Part shown: positions 44,739 to 54,622 of the stretch, in pieces
Numbering within the stretch: position 1 is the first letter of the stretch
How the letters are laid out: each line of letters opens with the position of its first letter
Source: Bacillus shivajii
GTDB lineage: Bacteria; Bacillota; Bacilli; Bacillales; Salisediminibacteriaceae
Assembly: GCF_020519665.1 (NCBI RefSeq)
Contig: NZ_CP084703.1
Coordinates: 3,100,001-3,164,000 of the forward strand
Direction of reading: 5' to 3'
Length of the DNA: 64,000 bases
Position numbers and translations under genes: made by a program
Notes under the pieces: generated by a model
What the model saw: the letters and a program-made list of their open reading frames with translations, nothing else
Databases searched by the model: none
Told to the model about the DNA's origin: nothing

Positions 44739-45146
44739 TTACCGAATACTCGCTCCAATAATATATGAAAGCGAAACAGATAGAATAAGCGATATAAAGC
44801 CGACTGAACGATTATCCCGCTGTAATTCCTCATCCACTTTAAAACCAGGTGATAAAAACTCAAAGATAAAATAAACGAACAACAAGAGAGAAAAACCGAA
44901 AGCTCCCCAGCCAATCATCGCTAAGACAGAGTCATTTGCCATAATGGAGTGACGAAAAACGTTCGCTACACCAAAAATTTTCCCACCTGTAGCAAGGGAT
45001 ACAGCAATGTTCCCTCGTTTTATTTCGTCCCACGTTTGATATTTTGTTACGATTTCAAATACAGCAAGTGCAACAATTAGACTAATAACAACAATACTGT
45101 ACATTCCTGCTGTATATACGTATTCATGCTGGAAAAACGTCTTCAT
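44739..45146 (-). CDS. yshE: DUF350 membrane protein (YshE), 135 aa
   Basis: Four hydrophobic segments; EIVTKYQTWDEIKRGNIAVSL then ATGGKIFGVANVFRHSIM is the DUF350 signature, repeated more loosely near the C-terminus (LQRDNRSVGFISLILSVSL). Follows mutS2 by 28 bp, as yshE follows mutSB in B. subtilis. Function unknown. Confidence 0.85.
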   Translation of the reverse strand: MKTFFQHEYVYTAGMYSIVVISLIVALAVFEIVTKYQTWDEIKRGNIAVSLATGGKIFGVANVFRHSIMANDSVLAMIGWGAFGFSLLLFVYFIFEFLSPGFKVDEELQRDNRSVGFISLILSVSLSYIIGASIR

Positions 45147-45174
45147 CGGTTATCCCCCTCACCGAAACGTATGA

Positions 45175-47541
45175 CTATTTTAACGAAACAACAGTGACAC
45201 CAGAACCGCCTTCTCCTGCACCACCTAATCGTGTACCTTTAACATTCCGATGCTTTTTCAATAATTCTTGTACACCTTTACGGAGTGCGCCTGTTCCTTG
45301 CCCGTGAATGATCGACACTTGGTGATACCCAGCTAGGACTGCATCATCGAGATACTTCTCTACTTCCATCATCGCATTTTCAAAGCGTTCTCCTCGAAGG
45401 TCTAGCTCCGTTTTCACGTGGGTACCTTTCCCACGTATTGTTGATAATGGATTCTTTTCCACTTCTTTTGGACGATCGATGTATAAAAGATCATCTTTCT
45501 TTACTTTCATTTTCATCATCCCTAGTTGAACGAAGTACTCTTTATCATTTACTTTTTCAACGATATGACCTTTTTGGTCAAAACTAATCACTTTCACTTC
45601 ATCACCAGGGACTAATTTGTTTACTTTTGGTTGCTTCAAATTCTTTTTCGGTTTTTCCTTTTTCTTATCCACTAATTCTGGCTCTGCTTCTTCTAACCGT
45701 TTTTTCGCATCAATTAATTCGTGTTCTTTAATTGAAGGGTTCTTTTTCTGCATGTCACGAAGTTCACGAATGACTTGTTCAGCTTCAGCTTTAGCCTTTT
45801 TCACTGACTCTGCCGCTTTATCTTCAGCAGCTTTTAATACTTTCTCTTTTTCTTCTTGTAGTTTCTCAAACTCCTCGGTTAACTCATCGTGTAGACGTGC
45901 TGCTTCATCGCGGAGTTTTTCTGTTTCTTCCATTTGTTGCTCTGCACCTTTACGACTATCTTCTAAAGATGCGATCATATTTTCAATTTTGTTCGTGTCA
46001 GCACCTATGTGACTTTTTGCATCTTCAATGATCGTATCACTTAATCCAAGCCTACGACTAATGGCAAATGCATTACTACGTCCTGGGACCCCAATAAGAA
46101 GTCGGTACGTCGGTTTTAACGTTTCAACATCAAATTCAACACTAGCGTTCATGACGCCCTCACGGTTATAAGCATAGCCTTTTAACTCACTATAGTGCGT
46201 TGTTGCAATGACTTTTGCACCTGCATTGTAAACGTAATCTAAAATAGAAATTGCAAGCGCTGCCCCTTCTGTCGGGTCTGTTCCTGCACCAAGCTCATCG
46301 AAAAGGACAAGTGAGCGGTGGTCAATGTGATCTAATATATCAACAATGTTTGTCATATGAGATGAAAACGTACTTAAACTTTGTTCAATTGACTGTTCAT
46401 CACCGATATCAGCAAAAATTTGCTGGAAAACAGCAGCTGATGATCCTTCTTCACATGGAATTTGTAAGCCAGACTGGGCCATTAAAGTTAATAATCCAAC
46501 TGTTTTCAATGTCACTGTTTTACCACCTGTATTCGGTCCTGTAATCACTAGTGACGAAAAATCAGTTCCTAACTCTACATCAATTGGGACAATTTCATCT
46601 TTCGGAATAAGTGGATGACGAGCTTTTGTCATCTTCAATATTCCTGCTTCATTTAAATTTGGTTCTGTTGCTTTTATTGCATCACTATACAGTGCTTTTG
46701 CAAAGATAAAGTCAATCTCAGCCATCACATCGACGATCGTTAATAAGTCATTAGAAACTTCACTTACTTGTGATGAAAGAGCAACTAATATTCGATTAAT
46801 TTCTTGTTTTTCTTTCACTCTTGCTTCACGAAGTTGATTGTTTATTTGAACGACAGAATCTGGTTCTACAAATAATGTGGCACCAGAAGCAGACTGATCA
46901 TGGACCATCCCACCGAAATGACTTCGATACTCTTGTTTTACAGGGATAACGTATCGGTCATTTCGAATTGTAATAATTGCATCCGAGAGCATCTTTCTCC
47001 CACTTGAAGATCGTGTAATATTTTCAAGTTTTGATCGAACGTTCGATTCGTGCGAACGTATTTGTTGACGAATACTTCGAAGTGCTGAGCTTGCTGAATC
47101 TAACACTTCTCCTCCTTCATCAATCGATTGTTTGATTTCCCGCTCCAAATCAGTAAGTGGTACCATTTGATTTACCAAATCAGGTAAAATAGAGAGTTCG
47201 ATATCATCTTCGATCATTCCTTCAACGAAGCTTTTAAAGCGCCGGCTTCCATAAATTGTTGAGGAGATATCGAGTAATTCAAGTTCATTTAACATACCGC
47301 CGATTTGTGCACGTTTTACTGAAGTACGAATATCACGAATGCCACCAAGAGGGGCTTGTCCTTTTAACCGTAATACTTTCGCACCTTCTGCTGTACTTTT
47401 TTGCGCATGTTCAATTTCTGAGAGATCAAACGATGGCATTAAGCTTTCTACACGCTGTTTCCCTAAAGATGAGCTTGCGTGCTGAATGAGTTGCTCTTTC
47501 ATTTTGTCATATTCTAATATGCGACAAACCCTTTCTAACAC
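45175..47541 (-). CDS. mutS2: Endonuclease MutS2, 788 aa
   Basis: MutS homologue that lacks the mismatch-recognition domain; linked to suppression of recombination and to rescue of collided ribosomes. Core and ATPase domain with Walker [21 protein letters not shown] (about 330-350), [19 protein letters not shown], and [15 protein letters not shown] long charged coiled coil at about 510-620 and KOW-like segment precede a C-terminal Smr nuclease domain ([40 protein letters not shown]). GTG 47541 ([11 protein letters not shown]) has GGAGGTGA just upstream. Confidence 0.95.
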   Translation of the reverse strand: MLERVCRILEYDKMKEQLIQHASSSLGKQRVESLMPSFDLSEIEHAQKSTAEGAKVLRLKGQAPLGGIRDIRTSVKRAQIGGMLNELELLDISSTIYGSRRFKSFVEGMIEDDIELSILPDLVNQMVPLTDLEREIKQSIDEGGEVLDSASSALRSIRQQIRSHESNVRSKLENITRSSSGRKMLSDAIITIRNDRYVIPVKQEYRSHFGGMVHDQSASGATLFVEPDSVVQINNQLREARVKEKQEINRILVALSSQVSEVSNDLLTIVDVMAEIDFIFAKALYSDAIKATEPNLNEAGILKMTKARHPLIPKDEIVPIDVELGTDFSSLVITGPNTGGKTVTLKTVGLLTLMAQSGLQIPCEEGSSAAVFQQIFADIGDEQSIEQSLSTFSSHMTNIVDILDHIDHRSLVLFDELGAGTDPTEGAALAISILDYVYNAGAKVIATTHYSELKGYAYNREGVMNASVEFDVETLKPTYRLLIGVPGRSNAFAISRRLGLSDTIIEDAKSHIGADTNKIENMIASLEDSRKGAEQQMEETEKLRDEAARLHDELTEEFEKLQEEKEKVLKAAEDKAAESVKKAKAEAEQVIRELRDMQKKNPSIKEHELIDAKKRLEEAEPELVDKKKEKPKKNLKQPKVNKLVPGDEVKVISFDQKGHIVEKVNDKEYFVQLGMMKMKVKKDDLLYIDRPKEVEKNPLSTIRGKGTHVKTELDLRGERFENAMMEVEKYLDDAVLAGYHQVSIIHGQGTGALRKGVQELLKKHRNVKGTRLGGAGEGGSGVTVVSLK

Positions 47542-47560
47542 AAGGGTCACCTCCGTCTAT

Positions 47561-49285
47561 TTACCGATTCTTCGAGATGAATGCTCTTAATTCTTCCGCT
47601 GTCCACGTATTTACAACCGTCTCTTTTTTCAGCCAGCCACGTCTAGCTGCTTTCACACCGATTGGCATATGGTCAAGCATTTCGATTCGGTGAGCATCTG
47701 TATTTACAGCAATTTTCACACCTTTTTCTTGTGCTTTTTTCAACCAATCGGATGAAAGATCTAGACGATTTGGATTTGCATTCAGTTCCAAAATCGTATT
47801 CGTTTCTACTGCTAAATCAAATAATTTTTCCATATCGACTGGATAGCCGTCTCTTCGACCAATTAACCTCCCTGTTGGATGTGCTACCATTGCAACATAT
47901 GGGTTTTCTAAAGCTGTTTGTAATCGTTTCATTATTGTTTTTTCATCTTGATGGAAAGCAGAATGGATTGATGCGATGACAAAGTCGATATGCTCTAACA
48001 CATCGTTCTCGTAATCTAACGACCCATCTGGTAAGATATCCATTTCAATTCCAGTAAAAATTGTAAAGTCTTCGTACTGATCATTTAGTTTACGTACAAC
48101 CTCATGCTGACGTTTCAAACGTTCTACACTTAATCCGTTTGCAACTCGTAAAAATTTTGAGTGGTCTGTAAGAGCCATGAAGTGGTAACCACGAGACCTG
48201 CAAGCTTCAATCATCTCTTCAATCGAATGAGCCCCATCACTCCAAGTTGTATGCATATGAAGGTCCCCTCGTATATCTTCCATCTTCACAAGTGGAAGCT
48301 CACTTTCAAAGCGTTCCACTTCATCGTACCCTTCACGCACTTCTGGTGGAATGTAAGTTAATCCAAAATGGTTAAAGAAATCCGTTTCTGTTTCGAACGT
48401 TTTCACTTCACCAGTTTCTTCACTTTCCACTCCATACTCACTAATCTTTTCACCACGATCTTTTGCTAACTGACGCATAAGGACGTTATGATCTTTTGAA
48501 CCTGTAAAATGGTGAAGTGTTGTTGCAAAAGCATCATCTTCTACCATCCGAAAATCGATTGGGACAATTAAATCATCAAATTGTAGTTCAATACTTACCT
48601 TCGTATCACCGTGACCAACGATTTCTTTTATATTTTCCATTGAAACAAGTTGTTCACCGGCAGAAACTGGATCATCAGTTGATAAAATAAAATCAAGGTC
48701 TTTGACCATTTCACGCCCACGCCGGAAACTACCTGCCAATTCATAACGGTGAATCCCTTCCATTCGATCGAGACGTGACTTAATCTCCTCCGCTACTGGT
48801 ATCATTTGTGCAATTGGCAAGCGTTCTGGACGCTTCCCTAGTTCATCAATTGCGGCTAATATTTTTTCTTCTGTTTTCTCACCAAAACCTGGTAACGTTT
48901 GGACTTTATTTTTTTCACAAGCGACTTTTAATGTCGAAGCATCGACAACGCCAAGTTCTTGATACAGCTTTCCAATCTTTTTCCCACCTAGGCCAGGTAG
49001 CTTTAATAATGGTAAGAGTCCTTCAGGGAGTTCTTCCTCAAGTTCTGTGAGTGTTGAACTTGCCCCTTCTTGAACAAGTTCATTAATGATTGCCGCTGTT
49101 CCTTTACCAATCCCTTGAAGTTTTGCTGGATCATCAAACTCTGCAATCGTTCGTTCGTCTCTTTCAAGAGCTTGGGCCGCTTTTCGATATGCCGAAATTT
49201 TAAATGCATTTTCACCTTTAATTTCAAGATATATCGCGATTCTTTCTAACGTTTGGATAATATCTTTTTTATTCATCGCCGTCAT
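47561..49285 (-). CDS. polX: DNA polymerase/3'-5' exonuclease PolX, 574 aa
   Basis: Family X repair polymerase. N-terminal 8-kDa-like region (IAIYLEIKGENAFKISAYRK), helix-hairpin-helix (LPGLGGKKIGKLYQELG), palm with AGSFRRGREMVKDLDFIL (catalytic Asp pair), and a C-terminal PHP phosphoesterase domain at about 335-570 (GDLHMHTTWSDGAHSIEEM; MALTDHS; VAHPTGRLIG; AVNTDAHRIEML). ATG 49285 after GAGGTGG is chosen over upstream frames. A group II intron and repeats separate it from cvpA, which it normally follows closely. Confidence 0.95.
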   Translation of the reverse strand: MTAMNKKDIIQTLERIAIYLEIKGENAFKISAYRKAAQALERDERTIAEFDDPAKLQGIGKGTAAIINELVQEGASSTLTELEEELPEGLLPLLKLPGLGGKKIGKLYQELGVVDASTLKVACEKNKVQTLPGFGEKTEEKILAAIDELGKRPERLPIAQMIPVAEEIKSRLDRMEGIHRYELAGSFRRGREMVKDLDFILSTDDPVSAGEQLVSMENIKEIVGHGDTKVSIELQFDDLIVPIDFRMVEDDAFATTLHHFTGSKDHNVLMRQLAKDRGEKISEYGVESEETGEVKTFETETDFFNHFGLTYIPPEVREGYDEVERFESELPLVKMEDIRGDLHMHTTWSDGAHSIEEMIEACRSRGYHFMALTDHSKFLRVANGLSVERLKRQHEVVRKLNDQYEDFTIFTGIEMDILPDGSLDYENDVLEHIDFVIASIHSAFHQDEKTIMKRLQTALENPYVAMVAHPTGRLIGRRDGYPVDMEKLFDLAVETNTILELNANPNRLDLSSDWLKKAQEKGVKIAVNTDAHRIEMLDHMPIGVKAARRGWLKKETVVNTWTAEELRAFISKNR

Positions 49286-49419
49286 GACGTTACCACCTCG
49301 TTTTACCATTTAGACCAAGTCATTTTTTCTTTTATCATCATAACGATAATTGGTATACAAAAGCAACTGTAAGCACTGATGTTAACAAGAAATGCGCAAG
49401 CCCCTTGTCCCTTCCTCTC

Positions 49420-49856
49420 CAATTATAACTACGGTCATGTACCCGTCCAACAGGTAAACGACACGCATGAGGCCGTGCCTGGGGCAAAGAAGACACTTTG
49501 AAAGCAAACGAAGTGAAGCTTGAATAGATGTCGCACTTGTGCCTAGAGGTGAAAGCGCCCGCCGGTAGCGAAGTCACTCAATCAAAAACTAGCAGCATTA
49601 ATTACCTGCGACGAGTAACCGCAGGAGCAATTATTATCTGCGACGAGTAACCGCAGGAGCAACGAAAGCCACTACACTGACCAAGCTATGAGCTGTGCCG
49701 ACGGATCCTCACCAAAGAATCAGCTCTTAGAGGAAGGCACAACGAGCATTTGCTTCTCCGAATATTCATCGAGCTGCCTCGACGCATCATCTTCCAAGAA
49801 GTGCTTGAAGAGGAAGAGGCAAGTAGTCTGCGACGAGTAACAAAGCCTAACGAAAC
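49420..49856. repeat. Composite repeat island between polX and the group II intron
   Basis: CTGCGACGAGTAACCGCAG at 49606-49624 and 49638-49656 (32-bp period, linker GAGCAATTATTAT). A broken unit at 49828-49841 runs into CAAAGCCTAACG. GAGCTGTGCCGACGGATCC and CGAGCTGCCTCGACGCATC relate to the 10.7 kb island. No credible gene. The intron 3' end lies immediately to the right. Confidence 0.65.
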
Positions 49857-49859
49857 CGA

Positions 49860-51917
49860 GTAGGCGTCGCCATTACTGACCACGCCTCTCACAGAGCACA
49901 CACGTGCGGATCTTCGCATGTGGCTCTTCCCATATATCCCTTCTAGAGATAACGTTCATCATGAACAGATGATAAACTTACGAGTCCCAGCTCTGAAAAG
50001 AACTCATTGTCTAACGCCGCATGAACCATTGGACTTTTGGAACTTCGCCAAGCAAACATACGGATTCCTCTGAGGTTTTCTTCCCTCCATCCCTTCCTTC
50101 TAAGAAGGCGATGGAGGTTCTTTATATGTCTCCAACTTCTAAGTTGTACCATTCTTAACCTTCTTCTTATCCAACTATCCCACTCTTTGAATTTGTTCTT
50201 CACATTGCCGTAGCGGAAATAATTTGCCCAACCTCGAATGTAGGGGTTCAGCTTGTCTTGGATAAGGAGTTGGATATCAACTGTTTGGTTCCTACGAGTA
50301 ATTTCTCTCACTCGCTCCTTGAATTTTACCTCTTTCTTAGGGTCTATTCTTCGAATATTGCCAATGAATTCATACCCTAAGAATGTAAATGGCTCTTTCA
50401 TGGCGTCGACAACTTTAGTCTTCTCTTGATTGACAGTTAAACTTAGTTCTTTCTCAAGAAATCTTGAGACACTTCGCATGACTCTTTCTGCACCTTTTGG
50501 GCTTTTACAAAGAATGATAAAATCATCCGCAAAGCGGACGATACGGTGACCACGTTCGGTCATCAGTTGATCAAGCTGATGTAAGTAGATGTTCGAAAGT
50601 AACGGACTTAACACACCACCTTGCGGAGCTCCCTCGGGAGTATCTTCGTAAAGATCCTCTACCATGACACCTGCTTTGAGAAAACGGTGAATGAGTTCGA
50701 TAATAGACCCATCCGTCACTCGTTTCCTTATTTGTTGTTCCAATTTATCATGTGGAATCGTATCAAAGTAGGACTGTAGATCGGCATCAATGACATAATG
50801 GTATCCTGCTCTCAAGTGTTCAGTAACTTTGTCTAGAGCCATATGAGCACTTATCCTTGGGCGGAAACCATAACTACACGGAAGAAACTCTTCTTCGAAG
50901 ATAGGTTCCAATACATTCCGTAGAGAAGCTTGTACGATGCGATCTTCCACCGCTGGTATCCCTAGTGGACGTTGTTTCTTCCCATTATCTTTATCGATCA
51001 TCTTTCGTCGAACAGGTTTGGGTCGATATCGTTTACCTTTTAGCTTCTGTTGGAGCACTTCTAGATTGTCCTCCAGCTTTGCTTCATATCCTTCAATTGT
51101 TACTTTATCGACCCCTGGTGCACCTTTGTTCTTCTTTACTTGATAAAAGGCACTTACTAGATTCGCTTTCTTGTACACTTTGTCGTACAAACTGTACCAT
51201 ACACGTCTTTCCATCTGTTATTCCCCTTACGCCACTGCTTTCGTTTCTTCCTTTGCTTCTGCTTCTCCATATGAAATGTCGAACATATCAAGGTTGGTAG
51301 CCGATGGCAATACCTTATATTTCACATTTCGGCGATAGACGGTGTACCCTTCTGTTCCACCCTGGCATCAGCCCCCTTGGCTCTTGTCCAGCTTCTGTCT
51401 ATTTCCGCAGTCATAAGTAAGCCTACTCACATTGTTCTTCTATGGGTCACGCCCTTCGCACGATTCCTCACCTTTTGGGTATAGGTTCGCAACTGTATCT
51501 GTGTACAGTTTCACTCATGTGCTGTCCTCGCTACTGTCGCCAGTAGGTCATTGGCATGAGCTTCTCCACTACTATGGCGATCTCTGACTTCTCCCTTTAA
51601 AGCTCATCTTGTGTCCTTGGCTTAGCCTTGTAACATCAATACCTACTTTAGGAAGCAGGGAGATCTCAATGGGTCACATCATGTACTTTCCCTCTAATCC
51701 AGCCCTCATAACACTTTGAGTTTCCAGCTATTCGGACTTTCTGTTCTCTTGCACAGTCATCCAACTCTCGTGCCAACATGGGATATCAGCTCTGTTCAGA
51801 GGTTTGCCTTCAGATCCTCCGCACGCTACTCCACAGTCAACGCACTATCTGTCAGCTAATGCTTGCCGGCTGGCCGATGCATTCGGGACTCTCACCCTTT
51901 AGCACATGTGCTGCCAC
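49860..51917 (-). mobile_element. Group IIC intron with encoded reverse transcriptase
   Basis: About 2.06 kb. The 5' region (minus strand) reads GTGGCAGCACATGTGC and AAGGGTGAGAGTCCCGAAT, typical of domain I. Domain V is AGAGCCACATGCGAAGATCC then GCACGTGTGTGCTCT, and domain VI GAGGCGTGGTCAGTAATGGC then GACGCCTAC. Insertion immediately after a terminator hairpin is the hallmark of class C introns. The ORF lies between the domain I-III region and domain V. Exact ends are estimated to within a few bases. Confidence 0.85.
49943..51214 (-). CDS. ltrA: Group II intron reverse transcriptase/maturase, 423 aa
   Basis: RT domain with VTIEGYEAKLEDNLEVLQ, QRPLGIPAVEDRIVQ, LPCSYGFRPRISAHMALDK, DLQSYFDTIPHDKL, GAPQGGVLSPLLSNIYLHQL and the catalytic RFADDFIILCKS (FADD variant of YADD). 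A maturase domain follows (NPYIRGWANYFRYGN; WIRRRLRMVQLRSW). No HNH endonuclease domain, consistent with class C. ATG 51214 follows AAGGGGAAT. Frame intact. Confidence 0.94.
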   Translation of the reverse strand: MERRVWYSLYDKVYKKANLVSAFYQVKKNKGAPGVDKVTIEGYEAKLEDNLEVLQQKLKGKRYRPKPVRRKMIDKDNGKKQRPLGIPAVEDRIVQASLRNVLEPIFEEEFLPCSYGFRPRISAHMALDKVTEHLRAGYHYVIDADLQSYFDTIPHDKLEQQIRKRVTDGSIIELIHRFLKAGVMVEDLYEDTPEGAPQGGVLSPLLSNIYLHQLDQLMTERGHRIVRFADDFIILCKSPKGAERVMRSVSRFLEKELSLTVNQEKTKVVDAMKEPFTFLGYEFIGNIRRIDPKKEVKFKERVREITRRNQTVDIQLLIQDKLNPYIRGWANYFRYGNVKNKFKEWDSWIRRRLRMVQLRSWRHIKNLHRLLRRKGWREENLRGIRMFAWRSSKSPMVHAALDNEFFSELGLVSLSSVHDERYL

Positions 51918-51923
51918 TCGCGA

Positions 51924-51954
51924 AAGAAAGCTTCTCGTTAAATAACGAGAAGCT
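51924..51954 (-). terminator. cvpA terminator, target of the group II intron
   Basis: Minus strand AGCTTCTCGTTA-TTT-AACGAGAAGCT then TTCTTTC. The stem begins inside the cvpA stop codon; the intron starts a few bases further on. Confidence 0.88.
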
Positions 51955-52492
51955 ACCACTGGGTTTCGGACCATAGGCCTTTTAATTGGTTTGAAAGAAT
52001 TGGTGTATACTCAAAAATCATTTGTGCAAAGCTAGACCCTTGCAGTATTTCTTGAACCATTTCAAGTTGAATTAATGCTGCTAAATGGAGAAGGACAACA
52101 ATGATTAATAAGCCTTCAATAAAACCGAACAAACCACCAAGCCAGCGATTGATCATGTTCAAAATCGGTAAATGAGCTAGGAAGTCAAACAATGATCCAA
52201 CGACTTGCATCACGATTTTTGTCACGAAGAATAGAATCGCAAAAGCAATTCCGTTATAATAAACTTCTTCTAATTTAAACGCATCTACAAGAAGGTTCAT
52301 CCCAGACTCAGATGATAATTGTGGAAACGGCACCCATAATCGTATGTAATGTGCGACTTCCTGATAATATAAATATGCAACAATAAATGCGACCACAAAC
52401 CCTAGCAAATGGATGAGCTGTAAAATAAATCCGCGGCGGAAACCGACGAAAAAGCTAATGACTAAGGCGATAAATAACAAAAAACTCAGCAT
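51953..52492 (-). CDS. cvpA: CvpA-family membrane protein (YshB), 179 aa
   Basis: Colicin V production family protein: four membrane segments, with FFVGFRRGFILQLIHLLGFV near the start and MINRWLGGLFGFIEGLLIIV later, plus a C-terminal tail (FAQMIFEYTPILSNQLKGLW). In B. subtilis yshB lies between zapA and polX, as here. Role unknown; the family affects envelope traits in other bacteria. Five bp after zapA. Confidence 0.88.
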   Translation of the reverse strand: MLSFLLFIALVISFFVGFRRGFILQLIHLLGFVVAFIVAYLYYQEVAHYIRLWVPFPQLSSESGMNLLVDAFKLEEVYYNGIAFAILFFVTKIVMQVVGSLFDFLAHLPILNMINRWLGGLFGFIEGLLIIVVLLHLAALIQLEMVQEILQGSSFAQMIFEYTPILSNQLKGLWSETQW

Positions 52493-52497
52493 CTTTA

Positions 52498-52749
52498 TTA
52501 ATCCCCATCTTTCTGTTCTTCCTCTATTTTCTTCAGTAAATCTAGATAATCATTTCCTATATTTACGGCTGTTAAAACCGCTAATTTATTTGTATCTAAA
52601 TATGGGTTGTTCCCTTTTAATTCTTTCATTTTTTGATCGACGAGTCTGGCAACTTTTTTTACATGATCAGGGTCCTCTGCCCCAACAATCTTATATTGTT
52701 GCCCAAAAATTGTAACACTCGTTCGACGCTTTTCGTGTTCTTCTCCCAC
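52498..52749 (-). CDS. zapA: Cell division protein ZapA, 83 aa
   Basis: FtsZ-ring stabilising protein. RRTSVTIFGQQYKIVG forms the N-terminal beta region and the conserved NPYLDTNKLAVLTAVNIGND begins the C-terminal helix that drives dimerisation. GTG 52749 (MGEEHEKRRT) with GGGGG upstream gives the normal family length; ATG 52770 with AGGA is an alternative. Co-transcribed with cvpA. Confidence 0.9.
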   Translation of the reverse strand: MGEEHEKRRTSVTIFGQQYKIVGAEDPDHVKKVARLVDQKMKELKGNNPYLDTNKLAVLTAVNIGNDYLDLLKKIEEEQKDGD

Positions 52750-53140
52750 TACTAAGCCCCCATTCGTCATAAAAATCCTATTATTTATCATAACATGCCA
52801 ATACGTGTATGAAAATATAAACTAATAAGAAAAGCGAAGCGCTCTTGATATCGGCGGTGAGCTAGACAACGACCTAGCGTAAAAACTTGCTTTTAGTCTC
52901 TGTACTAAAAAACTACATCGTACTCTAACTTCATCTATGATAAAATTTTATAGATTATTAAATATGTTGAAATAAGATGACTTAAAACCTTAGTTTGTCT
53001 ATACTATTGAGTACGAAACATTAAAGACTATTCTATGAATAATGATCGACTCATTTATCGGTACTTTACTATTTTAACTCGGTAAGTGGAGAAATCTCTA
53101 CCCTAAAATAAATATTCTCATATAGAGAGGTTTGATATCG
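52750..53140. other. Divergent promoter region of zapA and rnhC
   Basis: No gene. Short GC-richer piece at 52835-52875 (AGCGAAGCGCTCTTGATATC, GGCGGTGAGCTAGACAACG) resembles the composite repeat islands but contains no full CTGCGACGAG unit. Confidence 0.4.
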
Positions 53141-54085
53141 TTGAGTTACGAAGTGATTCAAGTTGAAAAGTCGATATTAGAAAAAATGAAAATAACTTAT
53201 GCTGATTCATTAAAACCAAACCCACCACAAGGGGCTGCATTTGCAGCTAAAACGAAAGGGTGCTCCATTACTGGGTACCGCTCAGGAAAAGTACTTTTTC
53301 AAGGAAAAGAAGCGACATTGGAAGCAAATCGGTGGGCAACAAACAGCAAATCTACACCTCAAAAGAAAAAAGCCACAGGGAAAAGTGTAAACGATCACCA
53401 ATACCAGCCACCTAATAACGTTACAAGTCTCGTATTGCTTGGAAGTGACGAAACAGGAACAGGTGATTATTTCGGTCCAATGACGGTCGTATGTGCTCAC
53501 TTGTCAGAAGAACAAATGAAGACGATTGAGCATTGGGGCATCCGTGACTCAAAAACAATTACTGATGATACAATTCGGACACTTGCGCCAAAGCTTTTAA
53601 AAGAATGTACATACAGCCTACTCGTCTTAAAAAATGAAAAATATAATGACCTTCAGCAAAAAGGGATGAACCAAGGACAAATGAAAGCTCTGTTACATCA
53701 CAAAGCAATTACGAATGTGATGAAAAAATGTGCTGAACAAGACTTACCTTACGAAGGTGTTCTTATTGACCAATTTGTACAGCCGAACCGTTATTTTGAG
53801 TATTTACGATCAAAAGGTCAATCTTGGCGTTCAGAAAAACCACTTTATTTTGCGACGAAAGCAGAAAATATTCATCCAGCCGTAGCTGCAGCCTCAGTGC
53901 TTGCTCGTTATTCATTTTTACAGGAAATGGATGCACTAGAAACGGAAGTCGGCCTTCCACTCCCAAAAGGGGCCGGTGCAAAAGTCGATGCAGCAGCGAA
54001 AGAAATTGTCCGCCATAAAGGGAAAGACGCTCTTTATAACTGTACAAAATGGCATTTCGGTAACACTCAAAAAGTGTTGCGATAA
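53141..54085 (+). CDS. rnhC: Ribonuclease HIII, 314 aa
   Basis: Degrades RNA in RNA-DNA hybrids. N-terminal TBP-like substrate-binding domain (about 1-90, PQGAAFAAKTKGCSITGYRSG) and catalytic RNase HII-like domain with LGSDETGTGDYFGPMTVV (Asp-Glu pair), WGIRDSKTI, GVLIDQFV and the final acidic residue region FLQEMDALETE. TTG 53141 is chosen; AGAGAGG is 10 bases upstream, while TTG 53132 overlaps it. Length equals B. subtilis RnhC. Confidence 0.95.
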   Translation: MSYEVIQVEKSILEKMKITYADSLKPNPPQGAAFAAKTKGCSITGYRSGKVLFQGKEATLEANRWATNSKSTPQKKKATGKSVNDHQYQPPNNVTSLVLLGSDETGTGDYFGPMTVVCAHLSEEQMKTIEHWGIRDSKTITDDTIRTLAPKLLKECTYSLLVLKNEKYNDLQQKGMNQGQMKALLHHKAITNVMKKCAEQDLPYEGVLIDQFVQPNRYFEYLRSKGQSWRSEKPLYFATKAENIHPAVAAASVLARYSFLQEMDALETEVGLPLPKGAGAKVDAAAKEIVRHKGKDALYNCTKWHFGNTQKVLR

Positions 54086-54565
54086 AGAAAACTCGCCGAT
54101 TGGCGAGCCTTTAAGGCGAAGACAAAGGTGTAGTTGCACTTATACTATACACATAAAAATTTTCACTACGCCGAAATTGCTTCTTAGCTAAAATTTTATA
54201 CATTCTTATAGTGTAAACAAAACTTGGCTTGTCGCCAAGTCCTTATGGCGAAGGCAGAGCCGTAGTTGCAACGAGCTATACACCTTGAATCAACTTCGAG
54301 CTGCGACGAGTAACCGCAGGAGCAATTATTATCTGCGACGAGTAACCGCAGGAGCAATTATTATCTGCGACGAGTAACCGCAGGAGCAAGCGAAGTGTGC
54401 TTACTTAGAAGCTCTTATGCTTTAGTGCAAGTCCTAATAAGGAACTTCGGCTAAAGTCGATCACGTCCTGTGATCAACACCGAAGCCACCACCTCCTGTG
54501 GAAGTAAGCCTTAGTTGCGGTTATACTATCAACCGAAATTTTATACGTTCTGGTAGTATAAGAAA
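54086..54565. repeat. Composite repeat island with three CTGCGACGAG units
   Basis: Three perfect CTGCGACGAGTAACCGCAG units (54301-54319, 54333-54351, 54365-54383) at 32-bp spacing with linker GAGCAATTATTAT. They sit inside a larger degenerate module: hairpin CTCGCC-GATT-GGCGAG then TTAAGGCGAAGACAAAGGTG and TAGTTGCACTTATACTATAC at 54092-54150; CTTGGC-TTGTC-GCCAAG then TTATGGCGAAGGCAGAGCCG and TAGTTGCAACGAGCTATACA at 54222-54284; a third TTAGTTGCGGTTATACTATC at 54509-54532. No gene. Confidence 0.7.
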
Positions 54566-54614
54566 TGAGCGCTTAGTAATGTCACTCCACCGACGTTTAC
54601 TAAGCGCTTTTTTC
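54566..54614. terminator. Bidirectional terminator between rnhC and the GNAT gene
   Basis: AGCGCTTAGTAA and TTACTAAGCGCT (12-bp perfect arms) around TGTCACTCCACCGACGT, then TTTTTTC on the plus strand. Confidence 0.85.
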
Positions 54615-54622
54615 AGTCAAGA

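Noticed and set aside
54301-54383. CRISPR-like array (repeats of about 24 bp with 8-bp gaps)
   Set aside because: Spacers are identical within a locus and far too short, the same unit occurs singly elsewhere, and no cas gene is present.
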